From Candidatus Bathycorpusculum fermentans (lineage in GTDB: Archaea; Thermoproteota; Bathyarchaeia; Bathyarchaeales; Bathycorpusculaceae), in the NCBI GenBank assembly GCA_009787175.1, contig WRGM01000116.1, positions 1 through 9,401 on the forward strand: a stretch of 9,401 nt of DNA, given 5' to 3'. Below the pieces are notes generated by a model. It worked only from the letters and a program-made list of their open reading frames with translations. It searched no databases and was not told where the DNA came from. Shown here piece after piece: positions 1 to 6,718 of this stretch (position 1 is its first letter; each line of letters opens with the position of its first letter). The position numbers were made by a program, and so were the translations under genes.

Positions 1-62
1 TGATGGTGGTTTGGTTTATGATGCTTGGAGTGGTGGTGATGATGATTGTTGGTAGTGTCTAA
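1..62 (+). CDS. Possible 3' end of a membrane-protein gene (partial)
   Basis: One frame is open from the left edge to a TAA at 60-62. It reads as a hydrophobic, Val/Met-rich helix (for example WFMMLGVVVMMIVG), which would suit the last transmembrane segment of a protein cut off by the window edge. The stretch is almost purely G and T, and such DNA yields Val, Leu, Met and Gly codons by chance in this frame. A second frame is open to a TAG at 52-54. The call is therefore weak and no family can be named. Confidence 0.3.
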   Translation, partial: MVVWFMMLGVVVMMIVGSV

Positions 63-184
63 TTAATTCGCGCGAAGCGCTTTGTTCTTAGTTGTGTTAA
101 CATGTATTTATAAACAAACTCGGCCTGTTGCAAGTTTTGGAAAAAGTGCAAAATGCCGACGCCTTAGTACAAAAATGGTTGACG

Positions 185-200
185 TATATTATATATTTTA
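185..200 (+). promoter_or_regulatory. A/T box upstream of the DUF2683 gene
   Basis: The run TATATTATATATTTTA resembles an archaeal TATA box. It is centred about 35 bases before the GTG at 228, so transcription starting about 25 bases downstream would give a short leader of roughly 10-15 bases. No clear BRE element was recognised. The assignment rests on position and composition only. Confidence 0.35.
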
Positions 201-227
201 GATTACATTATATTGTGTGATGTTAAT

Positions 228-458
228 GTGGTTAAGGCTTTAGTAGAGATTGACGAGCGAACAAATAGAGTACTTAATATAATCAAAGCCAAATACCGCC
301 TCAAATACAAGAGTCAGGCGATAAATCTTATGGCACATCACTTTGAAGAGCACATCTTGGAGCCAGAGTTAAGACCAGAGTCTATCGAAAGTCTGAAGAC
401 TTCTAAAAGTGAGAAGACTGTAAAAGTTAGTGACTTTACAAAGAGGTACTCTGAGTAA
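228..458 (+). CDS. DUF2683 family protein, antitoxin-like
   Basis: The 76-residue product matches the archaeal DUF2683 pattern: MVKALVEID at the N-terminus, TNRVLNIIKAKY, KSQAIN, then LEPELRP near residues 44-50 and a C-terminal KRYSE. From family knowledge, these small basic proteins have a ribbon-helix-helix-like N-terminal part and often sit just before a RelE/ParE-like toxin, so an antitoxin and autorepressor role is likely. An in-frame TTG at 213 would add five residues. I prefer GTG 228 because it gives the family's usual MVKALV start and has a Shine-Dalgarno-like GTGAT at 217-221, six bases upstream. The frame has no defect. The following sequence looks like a broken toxin, so this may be an orphan antitoxin. 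Confidence 0.85.
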   Translation: MVKALVEIDERTNRVLNIIKAKYRLKYKSQAINLMAHHFEEHILEPELRPESIESLKTSKSEKTVKVSDFTKRYSE

Positions 459-460
459 AT

Positions 461-536
461 TGTTTATATCTCTTAGAGGTAGTTGAGAGCGTATAGACTT
501 TTTAAGAATATTTACTCTACACACCACATAAGTTAA
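461..536 (+). pseudogene. Decayed RelE/ParE-like toxin, N-terminal stub
   Basis: Two bases after the antitoxin stop, one frame reads LYLLEVVESV and ends at a TAG at 494. The neighbouring frame then continues as YRLFKNIYSTHH to a TAA at 534. Joined, they resemble the start of toxins that accompany DUF2683 proteins (MYxLEVxESVDRxFKxI). Loss of a single G, turning GTAGATAGA into GTATAGA at about 491-497, would explain the shift. No start codon is in the expected place, and nothing recognisable as the rest of the toxin follows in the AT-rich sequence. The match is short and was made by eye, so this is a plausible remnant and not a proven one. Confidence 0.5.
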
Positions 537-820
537 CTCCTTGTATTATGCAGATGTGTACTGCTATCCTTCAACTTTCGGCAAATATCCTAATATGTGT
601 TCTATATTCAAGTTGTACTTAACTATCAAACTGTTCTGTATATGTTAAATAATATGTTACTGTTTAAGGCATTTGCTAATTATAAAAAAATGACATCAAA
701 AATATGTAATAAATACTTTCTATGTGCCTTAAATTATTATTTATTAGCGAACATTTTTTGTTAAATATGTTAGCCAAAAAGTTTTAAGAAAAGCCACAAT
801 ACTCTAACATGTGACTTATT
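537..820. other. AT-rich intergenic region
   Basis: No supported gene or RNA is visible here. Imperfect inverted copies TTTAAGGCA (663-671) and TGCCTTAAA (725-733) lie about 53 bases apart, which is too far for a simple terminator hairpin. A TTTTAAG element at 782-788 lies about 35 bases before the next start codon and could serve as a TATA box. The left part probably holds decayed toxin sequence beyond recognition. Confidence 0.5.
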
Positions 821-1846
821 TTGTCAACACACCCCGCCCTACTCTACACTAAAGAAACCGACAAAACAGTAAAATGCCACCTATGCGCCAGACGCTGCAC
901 AATTAACAACGGCTCATCCGGCTTTTGCTCTGTTCGCAAAAACCAAGACGGCACCCTATACACCCTAAACTACGGCAAAACAGTTGCCTTCGGCATTGAT
1001 CCCATAGGCAAAAAACCGCTCAACCACTTCAACCCGGGCGCATCCGTAGCATCCCTCGCCGCCGCAGGATGCAATTTCCACTGCCAATTCTGCGACAACT
1101 GGCTAATAAGCCAAGAAAAACAAGCCGCCGAAAACATTTTACCACCTGAAGAAATTATAAGACTAGCAAAACAAGCCAACTGCCAAGGAATAAGCTACAC
1201 ATACACTGAACCTACAATCTTCCTAGAATACGTCTATGACACCGCAAAACTCGCCCATGAAGCAGGCCTTTTTAATACATTTGTAACTAACGGATATATG
1301 ACAAATGAAGCAGTAAGAACAATTTCACCCTACATAGACGCTGTAACTGTAGATTTCAAAGCCGCCGGCGACCCTGACTTTTATAAAACTGTATCAGCTG
1401 TACCAGATGTAAAACCCATTTTTGAAACTTTAAAAGCATTCAAACTTGCAGGCACTCACATAGAAATAACCAATCTTGTAATACCAAAAATCGGAGACTC
1501 TATGCATAAAATAAAATGCATAGCCCAATGGATAAACGACTACTTAGGACCCAACACGCCCTTCCATCTATTACGCTTCCACCCTGATTACAAAATGACA
1601 ACACTGCCCGTTACACCAATAAAAGATATGGAAAATGCCTACCTCACAGCCAAAGGCGAGGGCTTACTATTTACCTACCTTGGAAACATGCCTGAACACG
1701 TAGCAGAAAACACATATTGCCCAGCATGTAGCGAACCGGTAATACACCGAAACAGCTTTGAAATAACCAAATGGAACCTAACTAATGATATGCACTGCGA
1801 ATTCTGCGGAAACCACTTACCTATAAAAGGCAAACATTACCCTTAA
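821..1846 (+). CDS. amrS: AmmeMemoRadiSam system radical SAM enzyme (AmrS)
   Basis: This 341-residue protein carries the radical SAM 4Fe-4S signature CNFHCQFC (Cys84, Cys88, Cys91). An N-terminal cysteine group at C19, C22, C26 and C36 (KCHLCARRC...GFC) is typical of AmrS/PflA-like proteins, as are YGKTVAFGIDPIGKKPL (51-67) and a C-terminal zinc-ribbon-like pair CPAC (300-303) and CEFC (326-329). In the family, AmrS occurs with AMMECR1 and MEMO1 domain proteins. The exact radical reaction is unsettled and neither partner is in this window. The start is TTG, the first start codon after an in-frame TGA at 812. No Shine-Dalgarno is seen, so a leaderless or short-leader transcript is likely. Length and motifs are complete. 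Codons end mostly in A or C, unlike the 3' half of ftr downstream. Confidence 0.9.
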   Translation: MSTHPALLYTKETDKTVKCHLCARRCTINNGSSGFCSVRKNQDGTLYTLNYGKTVAFGIDPIGKKPLNHFNPGASVASLAAAGCNFHCQFCDNWLISQEKQAAENILPPEEIIRLAKQANCQGISYTYTEPTIFLEYVYDTAKLAHEAGLFNTFVTNGYMTNEAVRTISPYIDAVTVDFKAAGDPDFYKTVSAVPDVKPIFETLKAFKLAGTHIEITNLVIPKIGDSMHKIKCIAQWINDYLGPNTPFHLLRFHPDYKMTTLPVTPIKDMENAYLTAKGEGLLFTYLGNMPEHVAENTYCPACSEPVIHRNSFEITKWNLTNDMHCEFCGNHLPIKGKHYP

Positions 1847-1992
1847 ACCTTGTAGTTCAATAACAAATAAACGCCTGTTCTCTAAAAATATAATTTTCTA
1901 CCTACCCTTTAAACTAAATTACACGAAAACAGTTCCCAACCTGCTATTTATTCAAGTTTACATTCAAATAAACAACCTGTTTTTACAATAAC

Positions 1993-2004
1993 TCTTAAAT
2001 TATA
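1993..2004 (+). promoter_or_regulatory. Probable TATA box for ftr
   Basis: TCTTAAATTATA ends about 30 bases before the ftr ATG at 2034. That is the spacing expected for an archaeal promoter giving a leaderless or nearly leaderless transcript. No Shine-Dalgarno motif precedes the ATG, which agrees. This supports the upstream ATG as the real start and therefore the N-terminal extension of the protein. Confidence 0.45.
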
Positions 2005-2033
2005 CAAATACCAACTCACTTACGGTCTTTTCC

Positions 2034-3047
2034 ATGTCACCAAATACTAACAAACTTGAAATTGTAGGCTATGCTGATAAAGAACGAGTCTTTCTTGTAA
2101 AATCTGCAGCAGGTCAAATTGTTAAAGTAAGCGATACCTTCGCTGAAATGTTCCCGCTTTGGGTGGGAAGGGTTTTAATTACCGCACAGAACGAAAAATG
2201 GGCACAAATCGCTGGAAACATAACTACCGGTTTTGCCACAAGCGTAATCGCTGCATCCGCAGAAGCATCAATTGAATGCGCTGTTCCTGCAGATCAAACA
2301 CCAGATAAACGACCCGGTGTGCTTATACAAATCTATAACCGTGATCGCTTTGAATTGAAAGGTCAACTTTTAGGTCGTATTGGTCAATGTGTTATGACAT
2401 GTCCCTCAACTGCCGCGTTTAACGGTTTACTTGGCAAACGCACCCTAAACATAGGTAGCAGTCTTCGCTATTTTGGTGATGGTTTCCAAAAGAAAACTAT
2501 GGTGGGTGGGCGTAAGTGTTGGAGAATTCCAGTTATGGAAGGTGACTTTATTGTGGAGGATGGTTTTGGTGCTATGGAGGCTGTTGCGGGTGGTAATTAT
2601 ATGATTTTTGCTAAGACGCAGCCTGAGGCTTTGGCGGCGTCGGAGGCGGCTGTGGATGCTATTCGTGAGCAGGTTCCTGATGTGATTATGCCTTTTCCGG
2701 GTGGTGTGTGTCGTTCTGGGAGTAAGGCTGGTTCTATGAAGTATAAATTGAAGGCTTCGACGAATCAGGTGTATTGTCCGACTTTGCGGACGTTTGTTCC
2801 AGATACTGTTGTTCCAGAGGATGCTAATAGTGTCTTTGAGATTGTTCTCAACGGTTTAACGTTGGATGCAGTTAATAAGGCAATGCAGGTTGGTGTTGCC
2901 GCTTCAATTAATTGTCCTGGGGTTGTAAAGATTTCTGCGGGTAATTATGGTGGTAAATTGGGGCCGTTTAAATCTTTTTTAAGGGATGCTATTGGTGCTC
3001 CTGCGCCTGAACCAGCGGATGCTCCAATTGAGAAACCCAAGGCTTAA
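2034..3047 (+). CDS. ftr: Formylmethanofuran:tetrahydromethanopterin formyltransferase
   Basis: Ftr is a cytosolic enzyme that transfers a formyl group between formylmethanofuran and tetrahydromethanopterin in archaeal C1 metabolism (methanogenesis or the archaeal Wood-Ljungdahl branch). Family blocks are all present: RVLIT (46-50), GFATSVI (66-72), TPDKRPGV (89-96), RIGQCVMTCPSTAAFNG (115-131), IPVMEGDF (165-172), PFPGG (220-224), SGSKAG (228-233) and KISAGNYGGKLG (299-310). The usual protein is about 297 residues and this one is 337. The homologous part begins near residue 27, leaving about 26 extra N-terminal residues, plus about 17 Ala/Pro/Glu-rich residues at the C-terminus. The next in-frame ATG (residue 39) lies inside the conserved part, so the extension is not a start error. 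Codon endings and strand composition switch abruptly near 2480. Confidence 0.95.
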   Translation: MSPNTNKLEIVGYADKERVFLVKSAAGQIVKVSDTFAEMFPLWVGRVLITAQNEKWAQIAGNITTGFATSVIAASAEASIECAVPADQTPDKRPGVLIQIYNRDRFELKGQLLGRIGQCVMTCPSTAAFNGLLGKRTLNIGSSLRYFGDGFQKKTMVGGRKCWRIPVMEGDFIVEDGFGAMEAVAGGNYMIFAKTQPEALAASEAAVDAIREQVPDVIMPFPGGVCRSGSKAGSMKYKLKASTNQVYCPTLRTFVPDTVVPEDANSVFEIVLNGLTLDAVNKAMQVGVAASINCPGVVKISAGNYGGKLGPFKSFLRDAIGAPAPEPADAPIEKPKA

Positions 3048-3063
3048 TTTTTTTCTCTTTTTT
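3048..3063 (+). terminator. T-rich archaeal terminator after ftr
   Basis: The run TTTTTTTCTCTTTTTT starts directly after the ftr stop codon, with no hairpin before it. Archaeal RNA polymerase terminates at such non-template-strand T tracts. The surrounding region is T-rich as well, which lowers specificity. Confidence 0.6.
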
Positions 3064-3348
3064 GTTGTAAATAGGTTTCTTTTTTGTGTTGGTGCGTAAT
3101 AAGTTTGATATTTTTGTCTATTTGTCTATCTATGTGTGCTTGTGTGGGTTGTATTTTTGAAGTTTTAGATTGATTGCTAAAGGGGGTTTTTGGTTTGTTT
3201 TTTTGATGTTGTTTATGTTGTTTGTATTTTTTGTTTGGGGTTGGTTGATTTTTGTGTGTGGTGTGTATATTGTTAGGTGTGTTTGTAGTAACTTTTATCT
3301 TGTTCTTGTTTTCTTATTTTTTTGTATCTGGTTTAAGTGTGAATTGTT
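3064..3348 (+). other. C-depleted G/T-rich spacer between ftr and prf1
   Basis: This spacer is built almost only of T and G on the + strand. Bases 3121-3300 contain 51 G but only 6 C. One frame (TTG at 3170, TGA at 3350-3352) would encode 60 hydrophobic residues and overlap the prf1 start as GTGA. The hydrophobicity follows from T/G-rich codons, so I do not call it a gene. A T-rich element around 3311-3322 is a possible prf1 promoter. No tRNA or structured RNA is visible. Confidence 0.6.
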
Positions 3349-4614
3349 GTGAGTGTTGTAAAGAAAGATAGTTTGGAGCTGTATCGGACGAGGAAGGCCA
3401 TTAATGTTTTGGCTACTAAGGAGGGTAGTCATACAGAGTTGATTACGATTTATGTGCCGCCGGGTAAGCAGATTAGTGATGCTCTTAATCTTTTGCGTGA
3501 AGAGTATGGTACGGCTACTAATATTAAGTCAAATGTTACGCGTAAAAACGTTTTAGATGCTATTGTTAAGGCGCAGCAGAAGCTAAAATTGTTTAAGGAT
3601 CCTGGTGAGAAGGGGTTGGTTATTTTCTGTGGCGCGCTTCCTCAGGAGGGTGCTGGTCCGGGTACTGAGCGTATGGAGTCTTGGGTTATTATTCCGCCTG
3701 AGCCTATTCGTATTTTTCTTTATCGTTGTGATTCGCGTTTTCATACTGAGCATTTGCAGGAGATGTTGCGGGAGAAGGAGACTTTTGGTATCCTGCTAAT
3801 TGACGCGTCAAATGCTACTGTGGCTACTTTGACGGGTAAGAATTTGAATATTGTCCGCGAGATGACCTCTGGTGTTGCAGGTAAGACTCGTGCTGGTGGT
3901 CAGTCTGCTAGACGTTATGAACGTTTGCGCGAAATGCAGTTAAACGAGTATTTTACCCGTGTTGGAGAACATGCTAATGAGATCTTGTTACCTATAGAAA
4001 ATCTTAAGGGCATCATCTTAGGTGGGCCTGGTCCTACAAAATATGATTTCCAAAAAGGAGACTATCTTAATTATCAGCTTAAAAACAAAATCTTAGATGT
4101 CATTGACACAGCCTATGTTGAGGAGCAGGGTGTTAAGGAAGTTGTCGAGAAGGCTCCTGATATCATGAAAAAAGTTCGCTATATAGAGGAAAAACAGATA
4201 ATGCAAAAATTCCTCTATGAAGTCGGACACGATACTGGACTTATAACCTATGGTGAAGCTGAAGTGCGTAAAGTGCTACAGTCTGGCCAAATTAGACTGT
4301 TACTATTCTCTGAAGCTCTCGACCTGCAAAGAGTAACTATACAATGCGGCGCTTGCAGCTTCCAGGAACAGGATACTGTTAAACCCTCCGAGTTACAGGT
4401 ATTTGAACAAAAACTCACAACTAAACTATGCCCTAACTGCTCTGCACCCTCCCTAGCTATAATTGAAAAAATCGATTTAATAGACGACCTAGCCCAGCTC
4501 GCCGAATACTCAAGCACGGATGTTGAAGTAATCTCAACAGAAACAGAAGAGGGTCAAATGCTGAAAACCGCCTTCGGCGGTCTAGCCGCTATACTACGAT
4601 TCAAAATGCAATAA
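3349..4614 (+). CDS. prf1: Archaeal peptide chain release factor 1 (aRF1)
   Basis: aRF1 recognises all three stop codons in the ribosomal A site and triggers release of the finished protein. All three eRF1/aRF1 domains are present in 421 residues, the normal length. The N domain has the NIKS stop-recognition motif (58-61) and YxCxxxF as YRCDSRF (125-131). The M domain has the catalytic GGQ (183-185). The C domain has a zinc-binding set, C333/C336 and C361/C364. The GTG start is the first possible start after an in-frame TGA at 3340, and MSVVKKDSLELYRTRK fits the family. No Shine-Dalgarno is seen. The gene converges with the DUF167 gene, with 18 bases between the stop codons. The 5' part uses codons ending in T or G and the 3' third mostly A or C. 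Confidence 0.97.
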   Translation: MSVVKKDSLELYRTRKAINVLATKEGSHTELITIYVPPGKQISDALNLLREEYGTATNIKSNVTRKNVLDAIVKAQQKLKLFKDPGEKGLVIFCGALPQEGAGPGTERMESWVIIPPEPIRIFLYRCDSRFHTEHLQEMLREKETFGILLIDASNATVATLTGKNLNIVREMTSGVAGKTRAGGQSARRYERLREMQLNEYFTRVGEHANEILLPIENLKGIILGGPGPTKYDFQKGDYLNYQLKNKILDVIDTAYVEEQGVKEVVEKAPDIMKKVRYIEEKQIMQKFLYEVGHDTGLITYGEAEVRKVLQSGQIRLLLFSEALDLQRVTIQCGACSFQEQDTVKPSELQVFEQKLTTKLCPNCSAPSLAIIEKIDLIDDLAQLAEYSSTDVEVISTETEEGQMLKTAFGGLAAILRFKMQ

Positions 4615-4629
4615 CCCTTCCCTCTTCTG

Positions 4630-4648
4630 TTTTTAGTCTTCTTTCTTT
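4630..4648 (+). terminator. Possible T-rich terminator of prf1
   Basis: TTTTTAGTCTTCTTTCTTT lies 16 bases after the prf1 stop and overlaps the 3' end of the convergent DUF167 gene. T tracts of this kind can terminate archaeal transcription. There is no hairpin, so support comes from position and composition alone. Confidence 0.35.
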
Positions 4649-4911
4649 AAAACCCGCTCTATTGTTTCCCTATTTACTCCAATACATAATAATTGCTTCT
4701 GCCTCGAAGTAGCCCCTGATACCAATTCAATCTTTGCATGAAAAAGCTTCGCTAACCCTTTTAGAATTTCCTTATTTACCTTCCCCCTCTCAGGCTCCTC
4801 AGTAGCATAAATAACAATGTCTTCGGCGTCAAATTCTACGGCAAATTTAGAACTATTAAGCTTAACAAAAACGGTAATTAAGACACCCTCTGCAGTCTCT
4901 TTAATACTCAA
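4633..4911 (-). CDS. DUF167 (YggU-like) family protein
   Basis: This 92-residue protein matches the small DUF167 fold. It has an N-terminal strand pair (LITVFVKLNSSKF, 11-23), an acidic DIVIYATEEPERGKVNKE segment (31-48) carrying the family's G-x-x-N pattern, and the signature SGATSRQK (65-72). The molecular role of the family is unknown. The start is TTG. The frame is open only back to a TGA at 4924-4926 and holds no ATG or GTG, so TTG 4911 is the only reasonable choice. The gene begins 33 bases after the topoisomerase IB stop on the same strand and has no evident promoter of its own, so the two are probably co-transcribed. Confidence 0.85.
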   Translation of the reverse strand: MSIKETAEGVLITVFVKLNSSKFAVEFDAEDIVIYATEEPERGKVNKEILKGLAKLFHAKIELVSGATSRQKQLLCIGVNRETIERVLKKED

Positions 4912-4944
4912 TTTATGCGCCGCTCAGCTGCTCTATATGGTGTC

Positions 4945-6576
4945 TTATTCGGCTTTTTTTGGTTTATCTTGAAGTGCCCAGCTGAATTTATTGCGTAGCG
5001 TTGTTGGATAAAATTTGACTATGTCAAACTTTACCTTCTTTGCCCATTTTACATATGCCTGCGGATCAATATATGACTTCAAAGAGGTACCTAAATTGTA
5101 TTCACGAGTAAGCTTTGTCAACTCAAGATCTAGCTTTGCCTTCTCAATACGCGTTTCCAAAGACTCAACTTTCTTGCCCTCTGCCTTTTTCTCTTCAAGC
5201 TGCCCTTGCATAACTTTGAGTTTTTCTTCCTTCTGCTTTAAACGCTCATCAAACGTGGGTGAGATTTTGCGCTTATGATTAGCTACCTCTGCAACTTTAA
5301 GGTTAGCCATTTTAGCCGCATAACTCTTCTTATACTCAGGATCCGCCTTTGTAACGCCACTCTTCTCAAGCTCTTCCTTCAAAGTCATCGTACATTTCCA
5401 AGTACGAAAAACCTTAGCCGTAAGCTTTGGCACCTTCTCAGACAAAAACCTTGAAACCTTTTTACTATCAATACCCTCAAAAAGATACTGCTTAGACTTA
5501 TCTTTCTTAAACTCCTCCAAATTCTTCATAATCTGAACAGGAGCCTCTATAGTCTTTACCCACTGAACACTATCTTTACCTAAAAAGTCAAACGTAACCC
5601 TATTACCCTTAATACTTATATGCTCATCACGAAGCGTAATAGCACCAACAGTATCCGCCTCATCCGGATCCTTCTCATCACCAACCCTCATATTAACAGC
5701 AAAAATTAGCCAAGCAACAGTTGACACCTTACGACGCTCCACCTCCTTCGCACCAAGAGACTTGATAATATGCTTCTCTACCTGATCAATCTGCTTCCCC
5801 AAATTTTCTGCTTTTTGAAACTTTTCCTTCTCACGCGACTGCTTCAAAAACGCCGTATCACTAAACCAAACATACTTAACTTTATCTGTAAGCTTATCTA
5901 CCCACTTCGCCACATACATCTTCTCCGGCTCCCAAATTACATTCCAACCCTCCAATCTGGGCGCGTCCGGCGAAAGATTCAACGTAATATTTTCCTGACT
6001 AGGTCCCTCCTTCCACCTACCCCGTTGCGGATGATCCCCCCTACCCGCGAAAAGACAAGACGGCTCAGCTGTCCAATTAGCCACCTCCAACCTTTGCCCA
6101 TCAACCTCAGCATAACCAAACTTTTCCCTCATCTCCAACCGCTTAACCTTCCTCTCCTCAGCCTGAGCCTTCTTCTCCTCCTTAGTCAACGCCTCCTTCT
6201 TTGCCCTCTCATCAAAAATAAAACTCTTAATCTCACTAAAATCAATCTCACAAAACTGCCTCTTCCCCCCACTTTGAACAGATGATGATGCTTTATCAAT
6301 ACTCTCAAGATACTCGTCTGTAAATGTATCCAGATTCTTTGTCTTATTTTCACTTTTTATCTGCTCTAGAAACTCTTTCATAAAATTCTTAGTAAATACC
6401 TGATCCGGCGGCGCAATAGTAGTAGATAACGTTCTACGCACCCACGCCACAGCCATGGGTTCTGTTTTCTCTGTAAGCGTAATTTTTTGACCTTGAATTT
6501 TAATATTAAACCCTTTAAGGTCATAAGGGGGAACATAAATTCCGTTATGTATCAAACTTTTCATAACGTGCTTCAT
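4945..6576 (-). CDS. topIB: Eukaryote-type DNA topoisomerase IB
   Basis: This enzyme relaxes supercoiled DNA by nicking one strand through a 3'-phosphotyrosine link. The whole active-site set of eukaryotic TOP1 is visible, numbered from the upstream GTG (subtract 3 for the preferred ATG): Arg300 in MRVGDEK, Lys337 in FLGKDS, Arg394 in KVFRTW, His437 in ANHKRK and Tyr505 in LGTSLKSYIDP. Core DNA-binding blocks include RGDHPQRGRWK (182-192). A Lys/Glu-rich coiled-coil linker (about 445-490) precedes the Tyr domain. ATG 6576 gives 543 residues and has a strong GAGGTG ribosome site six bases upstream. A GTG at 6585 in the same frame overlaps that site and is less likely. From family knowledge, archaeal copies are known mainly from Thaumarchaeota, Caldiarchaeum-like and bathyarchaeal genomes. 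The gene is followed by DUF167. Confidence 0.96.
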   Translation of the reverse strand: MKHVMKSLIHNGIYVPPYDLKGFNIKIQGQKITLTEKTEPMAVAWVRRTLSTTIAPPDQVFTKNFMKEFLEQIKSENKTKNLDTFTDEYLESIDKASSSVQSGGKRQFCEIDFSEIKSFIFDERAKKEALTKEEKKAQAEERKVKRLEMREKFGYAEVDGQRLEVANWTAEPSCLFAGRGDHPQRGRWKEGPSQENITLNLSPDAPRLEGWNVIWEPEKMYVAKWVDKLTDKVKYVWFSDTAFLKQSREKEKFQKAENLGKQIDQVEKHIIKSLGAKEVERRKVSTVAWLIFAVNMRVGDEKDPDEADTVGAITLRDEHISIKGNRVTFDFLGKDSVQWVKTIEAPVQIMKNLEEFKKDKSKQYLFEGIDSKKVSRFLSEKVPKLTAKVFRTWKCTMTLKEELEKSGVTKADPEYKKSYAAKMANLKVAEVANHKRKISPTFDERLKQKEEKLKVMQGQLEEKKAEGKKVESLETRIEKAKLDLELTKLTREYNLGTSLKSYIDPQAYVKWAKKVKFDIVKFYPTTLRNKFSWALQDKPKKAE

Positions 6577-6582
6577 AACTTG

Positions 6583-6588
6583 CACCTC
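6583..6588 (-). promoter_or_regulatory. Shine-Dalgarno site deciding the topoisomerase IB start
   Basis: GAGGTG on the - strand lies six bases before the ATG at 6576 and complements the usual archaeal 16S rRNA tail. It overlaps the alternative GTG start at 6585, which argues that ATG 6576 is the real start. Confidence 0.7.
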
Positions 6589-6624
6589 AAACTTTGATCG
6601 ACAAACATCATATTTCAGTGAACC

Positions 6625-6640
6625 TATATTATTTATTTAC
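6625..6640 (-). promoter_or_regulatory. Probable TATA box for topoisomerase IB
   Basis: Read on the - strand, GTAAATAAATAATATA is an A/T-only core about 50-65 bases before the ATG at 6576. Initiation about 25 bases downstream would give a leader of roughly 25-35 bases that contains the GAGGTG site, so promoter and ribosome site are mutually consistent. Confidence 0.4.
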
Positions 6641-6718
6641 TAATAGTTTTATTTTTTGCTGACGAACTTGCAGCTTTATACATTTTGCGTGGTTTAAAAA
6701 TGTACTGCAAAACAAAGC

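Noticed and set aside
34..50. Repeated TGATGATGA resembling box C of a C/D RNA
   Set aside because: No box D (CTGA) at suitable spacing and no C'/D' pair. The motif arises from a local GAT/GGT repeat.
67..80. GC-rich palindrome-like GCGCGAAGCGC
   Set aside because: It could form only a four-base-pair stem with a tiny loop, has no T-run after it, and no second copy in the window.
663..733. Inverted 9-base arms TTTAAGGCA and TGCCTTAAA
   Set aside because: A loop of about 53 bases and AT-rich surroundings make a functional hairpin unlikely. Other nearby near-matches are not nested with it.
3170..3352. 60-codon hydrophobic frame before prf1
   Set aside because: It starts with TTG, has no ribosome site, and its Phe/Leu/Val/Trp/Cys content follows directly from T/G-rich DNA. 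It is kept only as a low-weight observation, not as a gene.
5770..6285. 171-codon + strand frame inside topoisomerase IB
   Set aside because: It is antisense to the conserved topoisomerase IB core. Its Leu/Pro/Thr-rich sequence comes from the C-rich complementary strand.
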